Shown here in pieces: positions 16,971 to 24,960 of a DNA stretch of 57,262 nt. This DNA is from Deltaproteobacteria bacterium (GTDB lineage: Bacteria > Desulfobacterota > Desulfobacteria > Desulfobacterales > ETH-SRB1), in the NCBI GenBank assembly GCA_030262895.1, contig JAJSZW010000007.1, positions 1 to 57,262 on the forward strand, written 5' to 3'. The position numbers and the translations under genes were made by a program. The notes under the pieces were generated by a model, which saw nothing but the letters and a program-made list of their open reading frames with translations, ran no database searches and was not told the origin of the DNA. The first letter of the stretch is position 1, and every line of letters starts with the position of its first letter.

Positions 16971-17035
16971 GAAACGCCGTTGTAACTGACAAACACGACC
17001 CTAAATCTCGTGCGCATCTGAAACGCCGTTGTAAC
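16971..17035. promoter_or_regulatory. Direct repeats upstream of the NifA-like gene, possible operators
   Basis: GAAACGCCGTTGTAAC occurs twice (16971-16986 and 17020-17035), 49 bp start to start, each followed by TGAC or AGAC. The pair sits 50-115 bases upstream of the chosen start. Spacing close to whole helical turns suggests binding sites for a regulator of the activator, but no factor can be named. Confidence 0.4.
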
Positions 17036-17064
17036 AGACGGGCACGATAAATCAACGAGACTTT

Positions 17065-17227
17065 AACCTAAGTTGAGCGATTTTTTGCGAAGAAATGTGC
17101 TAAGATCTTGATGCAGCAAGGTTCGCGAAAAGCGTAGGCATACCAATGGATATGTTGAGACTTTTCGCAAACCCTTGATGCGCAAGAGATTGGTACAGGT
17201 CGAGTAAAAAATCGCTCAATTTAGGTT
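17065..17227. repeat. 163-bp foldback (MITE-like) element, copy 1
   Basis: The element has terminal inverted repeats AACCTAAGTTGAGCGATTTTTT and AAAAAATCGCTCAATTTAGGTT, and the two halves are imperfectly complementary over their whole length. It has no ORF. A second copy of the same length and orientation is at 20275-20437, and the two differ at few positions. It lies 10 bp beyond the end of the porin gene, so it may also act as a strong transcript terminator or stabiliser. Confidence 0.85.
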
Positions 17228-17237
17228 TAATTTAAGT

Positions 17238-18035
17238 TTAAAAAGCAATAGATACAGTAGCCCCGCCATACACATAATCAGAATCATCGCTATAAAGATT
17301 AACCGCAGCAATATGATTGTCTGCATCGCCTGTTAACGGGAATGAATAAGACACCACAGGACTTAAGGTCATATATTCCGTAACCGGAATTGTCAGACCG
17401 ATGGAAACAAGGCCATCATGAAAACTGCGATATGGATCGTTGGAAGCTTCGAGCTGGCTGTTATATTCAGCAAAATCATCCGCATTGTCAGCATAATAGT
17501 AACCAACTGAACCTGCCAGATCCAGGGTTATGTCCTTAGGCAGCTCAAATGAATGAGAAAGGCTAAAGGAAAGATACCATGACGGAAGGTGAGCTATTTC
17601 ACGGTAAGCAGTAAGCGTTGGAGATAATATCATATCAATACCAATGCTTAAATAAATTTCCTCAGAATCGTTTATACCATCAAGACCGTAATAAATATAG
17701 CCTGCTCCCAGACAAACCGGCCCGAATTCTTTATCATATGAGAGGGTCATATCTGTCTCGTTAAACTGGTTCGAATGAGTAGTGTCATCCGCCGTTGTAT
17801 CCATCCTTGTGTCAAGGTTGCCCCAAAGGTTTAAGCTAAAATCCTTGTAAGACATCGTGATTGATGGCTGAATTACTACACTGTCGTCACTCAGCTCATA
17901 ACCACGCCATACGTATTTATCAAAGACTCCTACATCAGCAGACGCCGTTGGTTTATCTTCTTCAGCCATAACAATAGAACTACCTACGATTAATACTAAA
18001 ATCAATGTTGCGAGTCTTAAGATTACCTTCTTCAT
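17238..18035 (-). CDS. TorF-family putative outer-membrane porin
   Basis: The 265-residue protein has a signal peptide (LATLILVLIVGSSIVMA) and then the family opening ASADVGVFDKYVWRGYELSDDSVVIQPSITMSY. Alternating polar/aromatic strands run to a C-terminal Phe (GGATVSIAF), as in outer-membrane beta-barrels. This family is often next to amtB and glnK, as here, and is thought to let ammonium or small solutes cross the outer membrane. It follows amtB on the same strand; the 87-bp gap holds a terminator-like hairpin, so expression may be reduced relative to amtB. AAAGGAATT precedes the start. Confidence 0.85.
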   Translation of the reverse strand: MKKVILRLATLILVLIVGSSIVMAEEDKPTASADVGVFDKYVWRGYELSDDSVVIQPSITMSYKDFSLNLWGNLDTRMDTTADDTTHSNQFNETDMTLSYDKEFGPVCLGAGYIYYGLDGINDSEEIYLSIGIDMILSPTLTAYREIAHLPSWYLSFSLSHSFELPKDITLDLAGSVGYYYADNADDFAEYNSQLEASNDPYRSFHDGLVSIGLTIPVTEYMTLSPVVSYSFPLTGDADNHIAAVNLYSDDSDYVYGGATVSIAF

Positions 18036-18082
18036 TTTTTAATTCCTTTCGATTTTTAAATTTAAAGTTCAAACTGCTAAAA

Positions 18083-18114
18083 GAGTCATACCCGCACATA
18101 AGCAGGTATGACTC
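18083..18114 (-). terminator. Hairpin between amtB and the porin gene
   Basis: GAGTCATACC pairs perfectly with GGTATGACTC around a 12-base loop, followed on the transcribed (minus) strand by TTTTAG. It may be a partial terminator or a processing site that sets the amtB to porin ratio. Confidence 0.6.
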
Positions 18115-18122
18115 ATCAATTA

Positions 18123-19454
18123 TTATTTCTGCGAATATGCTGAAACCTCAAAGTCAGGATAGGCATTGCCGGCATGCTCCGATAGATCCAGACCTTTAGC
18201 TTCTTCTTCAGCAGAGACTCTCAGGCCTATGGTCATGTCAATTATTTTGAACAAGATATAGGCTGCTGTAAATGTCCATACAAAACAGGCTGCAATCCCC
18301 AGAAGCTGCACACCTATAATTTTTGCTGAAGTACCGCCCATATTGAAGATACCGGCTGCCAGCGTTCCCCATGCCCCATTTACACCATGGACTGATATAG
18401 CGCCAACCGGGTCATCCACCTTAATCCTGTCAAACATGATGACTGCAAAGACAACAATAATCCCTGCAACAGCCCCGATAATGACCGAGCTTGTTGGTGA
18501 TACGTTCGCGCATCCAGCGGTAATCGCCACCAGACCGGCAAGTGCCCCGTTTAAACTCATGCCCACATCAGGCTTGCCGAACTTAATCCATGATGTGATC
18601 ATCGCCAGAACAGCTCCTGCTGCCGCAGCCAGGTTTGTATTTACAAAAATCATGGCAATGTCTTTTGATGCTGCAGTGGTGGAGCCAGGGTTAAAACCAA
18701 ACCATCCTAGCCACAGGATAAAAACTCCCAGCGCTGCTAATGGTATATTATGCCCCAGAATCGGTTTTATCCCTCCGTCTTTTGTGTATTTGCCCAAGCG
18801 CGGCCCAAGGACAATGGTACCTGCCAGAGCAGCCCATCCGCCTACAGAGTGAACTACTGTGGACCCTGCAAAATCAATAAATCCTATCCCTTCAAGCCAG
18901 CCACTACCGTTATACAGGCTCCCCCATGCCCAGCTTCCGAAGATGGGATAAATCAAAGCGCTGATAAAGATGCTATAAAGCAAATATCCGGTAAACTTCG
19001 TTCTTTCAGCCATTGCTCCAGATACAATAGTTGCCGCTGTAGCAGCAAAAACTACCTGAAACATCCAGAATGCCAGAACCCAGGGATCACCATCCGGCGA
19101 AAAGTCGCTTAAGAAAAATCCGGATGTTCCAAGCCAGCCTGATTTAGACACGCCAAACATCAGGCCAAACCCGATAGCCCAGAACGCCAGTGATCCAACA
19201 GAAAAATCCATGAGATTTTTCATCATTATGTTAACAGCGTTTTTAGCTCGCGTAAATCCTGCCTCAACCAGGGCAAAACCAGCCTGCATGAAAAAGACAA
19301 GCGCCGCTGCAACCATTGTCCACACGTAATCAGCGTGGGCCTGCACCAAATCAATAGCTGTTTTATTTGATTCCGGTGTAACTGCCCCATCCCCGGCCCA
19401 GGCAATGGAAAGGTTGCTCACTGTTAAAAGTAAACTCAGTATAAGAGTTTTCAT
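18123..19454 (-). CDS. amtB: Ammonium transporter AmtB
   Basis: The 443-residue inner-membrane protein has a cleavable signal peptide (LLLTVSNLSIAWA) and 11 predicted transmembrane helices. The family landmarks are present: FFMQAGFALVEAGFTRAKNA, the first pore His in TVVHSVGGWAALAG and the second in ISVHGVNGAWGTLA, plus FNPGSTT. It is downstream of glnK by 23 bp and should be co-transcribed from the sigma-54 promoter at 19867. GlnK blocks the transporter under nitrogen sufficiency; this is family knowledge. Length is normal. Confidence 0.97.
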   Translation of the reverse strand: MKTLILSLLLTVSNLSIAWAGDGAVTPESNKTAIDLVQAHADYVWTMVAAALVFFMQAGFALVEAGFTRAKNAVNIMMKNLMDFSVGSLAFWAIGFGLMFGVSKSGWLGTSGFFLSDFSPDGDPWVLAFWMFQVVFAATAATIVSGAMAERTKFTGYLLYSIFISALIYPIFGSWAWGSLYNGSGWLEGIGFIDFAGSTVVHSVGGWAALAGTIVLGPRLGKYTKDGGIKPILGHNIPLAALGVFILWLGWFGFNPGSTTAASKDIAMIFVNTNLAAAAGAVLAMITSWIKFGKPDVGMSLNGALAGLVAITAGCANVSPTSSVIIGAVAGIIVVFAVIMFDRIKVDDPVGAISVHGVNGAWGTLAAGIFNMGGTSAKIIGVQLLGIAACFVWTFTAAYILFKIIDMTIGLRVSAEEEAKGLDLSEHAGNAYPDFEVSAYSQK

Positions 19455-19477
19455 AATTGTTAACCTCCTTAGTAATA

Positions 19478-19816
<339 letters not shown>

Positions 19817-19866
19817 TTAGCACTCTCCTTTTGGTCAAACTTGTAATTGTTTGCATAAATGATAAA

Positions 19867-19881
19867 GCAAAGGACGTGCCA
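19867..19881 (-). promoter_or_regulatory. Sigma-54 (-24/-12) promoter of glnK-amtB
   Basis: On the minus strand the sequence is TGGCACGTCCTTTGC, matching the consensus TGGCACG-N4-TTGC with exact spacing between the GG and GC elements. It ends about 50 bases upstream of the glnK start codon. The nearby NifA-like protein is a candidate activator, but an NtrC elsewhere is equally likely. Confidence 0.85.
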
Positions 19882-20274
19882 CTTCGCCGATAACGGCACT
19901 ATTTTGGGTTAACTATCCTTAATAACTAAATATTTATACCTAAGATAGAATAAGAATAGTTATTATTTTGTTACAAATATGTTGGGTTGATGTATATATA
20001 TTACAAAATTGTATTTAGGATGGGCTGAAATGACATGTTTGTATATTTTGCGAATGCCTTTTTCTCCAAGTCCCCAAAATCGGCAAAATAAAGCATTCAC
20101 CAAAACTTTTCAACCTGTGCGGTTAGGTAATTGCTGAGCCATTCCGAATGATCAAATAGGACTTAAGACTTAAAACTACTCTTGACGCTGACCACCATTT
20201 GATGTTATTTAATAAATATAAATAACTCACAAAAGTTATTGCGAACCGGTATGTAATAACTTTCTTATCCCTTA
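19882..20274. other. Intergenic region upstream of glnK
   Basis: AT-rich with no gene. It should contain the enhancer site for the sigma-54 promoter on its left edge, but I find no clear TGT-N10-ACA or NtrC-type palindrome. The right part abuts the second foldback element. Confidence 0.4.
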
Positions 20275-20437
20275 AACCTAAGTTGAGCGATTTTTTGCGA
20301 AGAAATGTGCCAAGATCTTGATGCAGCAAGGTTTGCGAAAATCGTAGGCATACCAATGGATATGTCGAGACTTTTCGCAAGTCCTTGATGCGCAAGAGAT
20401 TAGTGCAGGTCGAGTAAAAAATCGCTCAATTTAGGTT
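20275..20437. repeat. 163-bp foldback (MITE-like) element, copy 2
   Basis: Same length, same orientation and same terminal inverted repeats as 17065-17227. It ends 20 bp before the start codon of the first gene of the metal-uptake cluster, so its hairpin would be in that gene's leader if transcription begins upstream. The two copies bracket porin-amtB-glnK as direct repeats. Confidence 0.85.
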
Positions 20438-20457
20438 AAAACTATGGAGATACGACA

Positions 20458-20778
20458 ATGAAAAAAACCAAACTATTACTTGTATGTATGCTTTTAGGTC
20501 TCTTTTTTACCTCATACGCTTTTGCACACACACCCTTTTGTTCGTGTTTGGATAATGGGGATGGAACTATTCTTTGCGAGGGTGGATTTCTTGATGGTTC
20601 CTCGGCTGTTGGTGTAAGAATACAAGTGGTAGATGCCAATGGAAAAATACTAGTTGAAGGATATATGGATAAAAAAAGCGAATTCAGATTCAATAAGCCT
20701 TCAGGCGAATATACGGTTATCCTTGATGCAGGCTTTGAGCATACCGTGTCAGTACCAGGCTCAGAGATTACGGAGTAG
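20458..20778 (+). CDS. Small secreted protein, CbiL/NikL-like metal-transport accessory
   Basis: The 106-residue protein has a signal peptide (LLLVCMLLGLFFTSYAFA), then HTPFCSCLDNGDGTILCEGGFLDGSSAVGVRIQVVDANGKILVEG, a compact beta-sandwich of the carboxypeptidase-regulatory type. The same layout is seen at 24572-24901 and in CbiL/NikL accessory domains of nickel/cobalt uptake systems. Three Cys and an N-terminal His after cleavage may bind metal. GGAGA precedes the ATG. It is the first gene of the plus-strand metal cluster and lies just after a foldback element. Confidence 0.65.
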   Translation: MKKTKLLLVCMLLGLFFTSYAFAHTPFCSCLDNGDGTILCEGGFLDGSSAVGVRIQVVDANGKILVEGYMDKKSEFRFNKPSGEYTVILDAGFEHTVSVPGSEITE

Positions 20779-20789
20779 TAGTAAAAACA

Positions 20790-21098
20790 ATGTACCATCC
20801 CTATACACCATCAAGGCAGGATCCCGGCTTTTTGGAAAGAACGGCAACGGGTCGTGACAAGCTCTTCTCAGCCCTGCTCGCCGGTATTGAACAAGAATCA
20901 CGAAAACCTAAGCGCTGGCTTTTGATCGGTCCTCGGGGTATCGGGAAGAGTCACATCATTGCATTACTTCACCACAAGATAAAAAGCTCCTCGCGTTTAA
21001 TGGCAAAATGGTTGCCTGTCTCTTTTCCTGAGGAGGCAGCAGGAATTATTAAAATCAATCCGGAATATCCTTCGATTCTGATATGCATACACAAGTAG
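20790..21098 (+). pseudogene. Truncated AAA ATPase fragment (Walker A only)
   Basis: The 102-residue frame has LLIGPRGIGKSHIIALLHHKI, a good Walker A, preceded by an ERTATGRDKLFSALLAG region as in N-terminal parts of AAA/ORC-like ATPases. Walker B, sensor and C-terminal domains are missing, and the last residues (IIKINPEYPSILICIHK) look unrelated. It overlaps the start of the next gene. It is out of place between transport genes and is best read as an insertion or deletion scar. Confidence 0.6.
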
Positions 21099-21715
21099 TA
21101 AAACCGGCCGGTTCAAGTCGTGAGGGCCTGTATTTTGTTTTGACCACTGCTGTAGTTATTGCAGTGGCAGCAATCTGCATTATGCACAGAACCAGAGCTG
21201 AACCTGAAAGGGTTCTGCTCGAATACCAGATAAGCGGGTACAAAGATCTTAACAGTTTCAAGCAGGGGACGTTTGTCGCCCTCTATACCGCAGCCATGGA
21301 GATTGATGCTGCCCACGACAATAATGAGGGAACGTGGCTCTCAGTGAAAGACCTGCAAGAACGATTTATGCCTCCATTTGCTCATGATCGTGCATGGGCC
21401 ATGAGCGGAAAGCTTATCTGGACACAAAAGATATTAAACAAAGATATGATACATGCAACAGCGTATCTTGGGAAACCGTCCATTTCTGATATCTCAGGCT
21501 CTTTTTTGCTTGTCCTGCTGCATGACCACAGCACAGAAGGAGACTACCAGATCAGGGAGCCGGAACACGATGAGGGGCCATTTAAGATATGGTATTCTGG
21601 CGAAACTGATGTGGATTTCCCGGAAAGATTGAGCGTGCGTAGTCTGGCTATAATGGGATGGAAAGAGGTTATCCCGTATACAGGTGATAATGAGATGAAA
21701 CGGATAAAAGGATAG
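21083..21715 (+). CDS. Membrane-anchored periplasmic protein of the metal ABC transporter locus (DUF6162-like, tentative)
   Basis: The 210-residue protein has one N-terminal transmembrane helix (YFVLTTAVVIAVAAICIM) and a periplasmic domain with no metal-binding clusters beyond a few His (LLHDHSTEGDYQ). A conserved uncharacterised family with this layout is found next to ZnuA-type binding proteins; I recall it as DUF6162 but cannot check. It is directly upstream of the ZnuA-like gene; only a repeat element lies between them. Its start overlaps the ATPase fragment by 16 bases. Role unknown, probably accessory to metal import. Confidence 0.6.
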   Translation: MHTQVVKPAGSSREGLYFVLTTAVVIAVAAICIMHRTRAEPERVLLEYQISGYKDLNSFKQGTFVALYTAAMEIDAAHDNNEGTWLSVKDLQERFMPPFAHDRAWAMSGKLIWTQKILNKDMIHATAYLGKPSISDISGSFLLVLLHDHSTEGDYQIREPEHDEGPFKIWYSGETDVDFPERLSVRSLAIMGWKEVIPYTGDNEMKRIKG

Positions 21716-21782
21716 ATAGACTTTCAGATAAATAATTTCACTGCGTTCTATCCTTGTGAAATGAATTATCTAAAAGTCTATA
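21716..21782. repeat. Palindromic repeat family TATAGACTTTCAGATAAATAATTTCAC, copy A
   Basis: ATAGACTTTCAGATAAATAATTTCAC at the left is the near reverse complement of GTGAAATGAATTATCTAAAAGTCTAT at the right, with a short centre. It starts right after the stop codon of the upstream gene and ends 11 bp before the preferred start of the ZnuA-like gene. Related copies are at 23499-23604 and 48743-48835. Confidence 0.8.
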
Positions 21783-21793
21783 AGGATGGTACT

Positions 21794-22708
21794 ATGCAAA
21801 GACTATTGTTAATCACGTTATTGATGCTGGCTATGGTTTCAGGTGGAACTAATCCCGCAATTGCGGAAAAAAGACTCTGTATAGGAATTACTTTGCATCC
21901 ATATTACAGCTTTGTGAAAAATATAGTGGGCGATAGGGCGGATGTAGTGCCGCTGATAGGGGCCGGATTCAACCCCCACAGCTACGAGCCTAAACCGGAT
22001 GATATAAAAAAAGTAATGAAAATGGATGCAATCGTGATAAACGGAATCGGTCACGATGAATTTGTCTTCGAGATTATCGAGGCAGCCAGGATAAAGGACA
22101 AACTCAATATTATTTACGCAAATAAGGGAGTTGCCCTTATCCCCATACCTGGAACCGACCCCGCCGACAAGATAGTCGATTCCCACACTTTTGTTTCCAT
22201 AACCACCTCAATACAACAAATATATAATATTTGCGCCGAATTGACAAAGCTTGATCCGGAAAACGCTCAAACCTATCGGGAAAATACCCGCAACTATGCA
22301 TCAAGGTTGCGTCGGATGAAGGCTGAGTATATGAAAAGGGTGGCTGATATGCTGGATATTGATTTTCGTTGCGCTACTATACATGGCGGCTATAGCTACC
22401 TTTTGCAGGAATTCGGCCTGGAAGTTACAGTGGTAATAGAACCAAGGCACGGGTTAAAACCGACTGCCAGTCAGTTGCGGGCTACTATTGATCTCATTGA
22501 AAAATCAGGTGTGGATGTGGTTTTTTCTGAGATGCACTTTACTGACAAATATGTGGACACAATTAAGGAAGCAACCGGTGTAAGACTTTACTCATTCTCT
22601 CATATCACCGGAGGAGATTATACAGTTGAAAAATTCGAAAAAGAGATGAAATTCAACCTTGACATTTTGACCATTGCCTTGATGGATGCCTGCAGGCAAC
22701 TTGATTAA
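21794..22708 (+). CDS. Metal ABC transporter substrate-binding protein (ZnuA/PsaA cluster A-I)
   Basis: The start at 21794 (MQRLLLITLL) is preferred over 21761: it has AAGGA at good spacing, while 21761 lies inside a palindromic repeat. The protein is 304 residues with a signal peptide. Metal-site landmarks are LHPYYSFVKNIVG, GFNPHSYEPKPDD, GHDEFV, DSHTFVSI (third His region), TIHGGYSYLLQEFG and SEMHFTDKY. The backbone helix linking the lobes is clear. It heads a binding protein-ATPase-permease set. Zn, Mn, Fe or Ni could be the metal; the local NicO and CbiL-like genes lean towards Ni/Co, but that is inference. Confidence 0.9.
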   Translation: MQRLLLITLLMLAMVSGGTNPAIAEKRLCIGITLHPYYSFVKNIVGDRADVVPLIGAGFNPHSYEPKPDDIKKVMKMDAIVINGIGHDEFVFEIIEAARIKDKLNIIYANKGVALIPIPGTDPADKIVDSHTFVSITTSIQQIYNICAELTKLDPENAQTYRENTRNYASRLRRMKAEYMKRVADMLDIDFRCATIHGGYSYLLQEFGLEVTVVIEPRHGLKPTASQLRATIDLIEKSGVDVVFSEMHFTDKYVDTIKEATGVRLYSFSHITGGDYTVEKFEKEMKFNLDILTIALMDACRQLD

Positions 22709-22740
22709 GAAATCTCAAAACCAAAAGAAAGAGATGTGAA

Positions 22741-23472
22741 ATGCTTACAAAAAATGAGGACCCGCCTCACGGTCCGTCCATATGCTTTGAGATGGTCGGT
22801 CTCTGCCTGAATAATATCACTATCCTGCAAGACGTAAGTTTTACCGTAAAGGCAGGAAACATGCATTGCCTTATCGGGCCAAACGGCGGGGGGAAAACCA
22901 GCCTTATCCTTTCACTACTCGGGCAAACGCCTCATACCGGCCGCATCACGATCAATTGGATAGGTGGAACAACAATCGGATATGTGCCCCAGGTGCTCGA
23001 TTTTGATCGGACACTTCCGATTACGGTAAATAACTTCATGACAATGATTTGCCAAAATATGCCTGCATTTATCCGTACAAGGAAAAAATATAAGGATATC
23101 ATAAATAATGCCCTTCGGCTGGTCAGTATGGATACCAAAGGAGAACGGAGACTGGGAGAGTTATCGGGTGGTGAGATGCAACGGGTCTTATTTGCTCAGG
23201 CGCTTATTCCGTTTCCCGATCTCTTGATCCTTGATGAACCAGGCGCAGGAATAGACAGGGGCGGGGCGAAAGTCATTGAGGAGATTATGCTTGTTTTGAA
23301 AAAACAAAAAGTTACTATGGTCTGGACAAATCACGACTTGAAGCAGGTCAGACAGATGGCTGATGCTGTTACGTGTATTCATAAAGAGGTGCTTTTCTCA
23401 GGAACTCCGGATGAAGTTCTGACTACGGAAAGAGTCTTTCAGGCCTTTGGTGCTACCAGCTCAGGGCCATGA
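22741..23472 (+). CDS. Metal ABC transporter ATP-binding protein (ZnuC-like)
   Basis: The 243-residue ATPase has Walker A LIGPNGGGKTSL, Q-loop YVPQVLDFDRTLPITVNNFM, signature GELSGGEMQRVLFAQAL, Walker B LLILDEPGAGID and H-loop TNHDL. The sequence PQ..DFD..LPITV is typical of the Zn/Mn/Fe subfamily. It follows the binding protein by 32 bp and precedes a permease. The gap to the permease holds copy B of the palindromic repeat. Confidence 0.93.
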   Translation: MLTKNEDPPHGPSICFEMVGLCLNNITILQDVSFTVKAGNMHCLIGPNGGGKTSLILSLLGQTPHTGRITINWIGGTTIGYVPQVLDFDRTLPITVNNFMTMICQNMPAFIRTRKKYKDIINNALRLVSMDTKGERRLGELSGGEMQRVLFAQALIPFPDLLILDEPGAGIDRGGAKVIEEIMLVLKKQKVTMVWTNHDLKQVRQMADAVTCIHKEVLFSGTPDEVLTTERVFQAFGATSSGP

Positions 23473-23498
23473 AGTGAGGCGTACTGATTTGTACGTCG

Positions 23499-23604
23499 TA
23501 TAGACTTTCAGATAATTAATTTCACAAGGCCAGAAGGAGGAAGGCGTATTAGTTATACGTCGACGACTGATAACACAGTGAAATTATTTATCTGAAAGTC
23601 TATA
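23499..23604. repeat. Palindromic repeat family TATAGACTTTCAGATAA, copy B
   Basis: A 106-bp element with 5' TATAGACTTTCAGATAATTAATTTCAC and 3' GTGAAATTATTTATCTGAAAGTCTATA as terminal inverted repeats around a 50-bp centre. It sits inside the operon between ATPase and permease genes, so it is transcribed and would fold into a long hairpin. Confidence 0.85.
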
Positions 23605-23617
23605 GAAAATCAAAAAG

Positions 23618-24526
23618 GTGGTTAATATCTACAATTCTATAATGCCGGTTGTGCAGCGCCTGGCAGAGTCCGGCTGGCTGCCGGAGTCGCTCAAATACGC
23701 ATTTGTGTTCAATTCTCTTGTAGCTGCCCTTATCCTGGGGCCGGTGCTCGGCGGTATCGGCACACTGGTTGTCACAAAGAGACTTGCTTTCTTTTCCCAG
23801 GCGATCGGAAATGCCGCGCTTACAGGTGTTGCTATCGGAATCATACTGGGAGAGCCTTATACCTCTCCATACGTTTCATTGTTCAGTTTTTGCATCATTT
23901 TTGGAATGGCCATGGTATTCACCAAGAATAGAACAAAAATGACTACTGACACCTTGATTGCCGTATTCCTCTGTATCTCATTGGCGATCGGTGCCTGTAT
24001 CCTGCTCTATGTGACTGCCAAGGTAAATGTTCACGTCCTGGATAATGTCCTTTTTGGCTCGATCCTCACTGTAAACGAGCTTGATCTGAATGTCCTTTTT
24101 GTAATTTCTTTTATCTGTATATTCTGCGGATTGCGCTTTTATAACCGGATGGTTCTTTCCAGTTTTAATCCTAACCTTGCCCGTGTACGAGGGATAAAGG
24201 TAATCTTTCTCGAGTATCTCTTTATCCTCATGGTTACCATAATCACTGTAGCTTCAGTAAAGATCATCGGAGCGATCCTGGTGGAAGCACTGCTTGTTAT
24301 ACCCGCGGCCTCAGCCCGCAACTTGAGCAGGTCAATGAGAGGTTTTTTCTTTTACAGCGCTACCTTTTCCACATTAAGTTGTGTTATCGGGATTGTTGTC
24401 CCGATGGAATTGGAGATACCGGTTCCATCAGGTGGAGCCATTATACTGGTTGCAGCCTTTTTCTTTGCTGTCACAACTGCAATAAGGTGGTTGAGACGGG
24501 CCTATCCAGCGCTTGGGAAAATATGA
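23618..24526 (+). CDS. Metal ABC transporter permease (ZnuB-like)
   Basis: The 302-residue membrane protein has about eight transmembrane helices and the family motifs LVVTKRLAFFSQAIGNAALTGVAIG and KIIGAILVEALLVIPAASARNLSRSM. The GTG at 23618 sits behind AAAAAGGT, too close to be a good Shine-Dalgarno; ATG at 23642 is an alternative. It completes the binding protein-ATPase-permease set. Copy B of the palindromic repeat just upstream may affect its expression relative to the ATPase. Confidence 0.9.
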   Translation: MVNIYNSIMPVVQRLAESGWLPESLKYAFVFNSLVAALILGPVLGGIGTLVVTKRLAFFSQAIGNAALTGVAIGIILGEPYTSPYVSLFSFCIIFGMAMVFTKNRTKMTTDTLIAVFLCISLAIGACILLYVTAKVNVHVLDNVLFGSILTVNELDLNVLFVISFICIFCGLRFYNRMVLSSFNPNLARVRGIKVIFLEYLFILMVTIITVASVKIIGAILVEALLVIPAASARNLSRSMRGFFFYSATFSTLSCVIGIVVPMELEIPVPSGGAIILVAAFFFAVTTAIRWLRRAYPALGKI

Positions 24527-24571
24527 TTCAGCTTGAGGTGTTTCCTTTTGAAAAATCTTGGGGAGGATATC

Positions 24572-24901
24572 ATGAAGATTGAAAGATTGTTTTTTATCGG
24601 AGTTGTTTTAGTTTTTTGTCTGTTAACGGCAAGTTCAGCGTGGGGTCACAAGGTGCACGTATTTGCCTGGGTAGAAGGAGGTACAGTGCATAGCGAAAGC
24701 TACTTTTCGAACGGAAACAAAGTTGTTAATGCTCAAATACAGGTCTTTGACAACTACGGAAAGTTAATCGTGTCCGGTAAAACCGATAAAAAAGGCATAT
24801 TCGCTTTTAAATTGCCGGCGTGCACGGCCCTGAGAATAGTTCTCAATGCGTCGGAAGGTCATAATGCAGAATTCGATCTCGCAGTTGACCAGGTCGATTG
24901 A
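24572..24901 (+). CDS. Small secreted protein, CbiL/NikL-like, second copy
   Basis: The start at 24572 has GGGAGG upstream and opens a signal peptide (FFIGVVLVFCLLTASSAWG); the ORF-track start at 24533 is too early. The 109-residue protein continues HKVHVFAWVEGGTVHSESYFSNGNKVVNAQIQVFD, a beta-sandwich very like the N-terminal part of CbiL/NikL. The mature N-terminus HKVH could bind Ni or Cu, as in other proteins that begin with His. It is a paralogue of 20458-20778. Confidence 0.75.
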   Translation: MKIERLFFIGVVLVFCLLTASSAWGHKVHVFAWVEGGTVHSESYFSNGNKVVNAQIQVFDNYGKLIVSGKTDKKGIFAFKLPACTALRIVLNASEGHNAEFDLAVDQVD

Positions 24902-24903
24902 GA

Positions 24904-24950
24904 CTCGGCAACCCCTGAACCCTGAACCCTGAACCTATGAACCCTGAGAG
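24904..24950. repeat. CCTGAAC heptad tandem repeat
   Basis: AACCCCTGAACCCTGAACCCTGAACC and AACCCTGAGA run between the small secreted gene and the next binding protein. The heptad CCTGAAC is repeated at least three times, and the ORF-track ATG at 24937 falls inside it, which argues against that start. It is one of several heptad word repeats in the window. Confidence 0.7.
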
Positions 24951-24960
24951 GAGATATAAA

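Noticed and set aside
16922-17017. N-terminal extension of the NifA-like activator to 17017
   Set aside because: The 32 extra residues cover the operator-like direct repeats and do not fit the family; ATG at 16921 has AGAGGT upstream.
20275-20437. Small structured regulatory RNA controlling the metal cluster
   Set aside because: The same sequence occurs at 17065 in an unrelated place, so a mobile foldback element is the simpler explanation.
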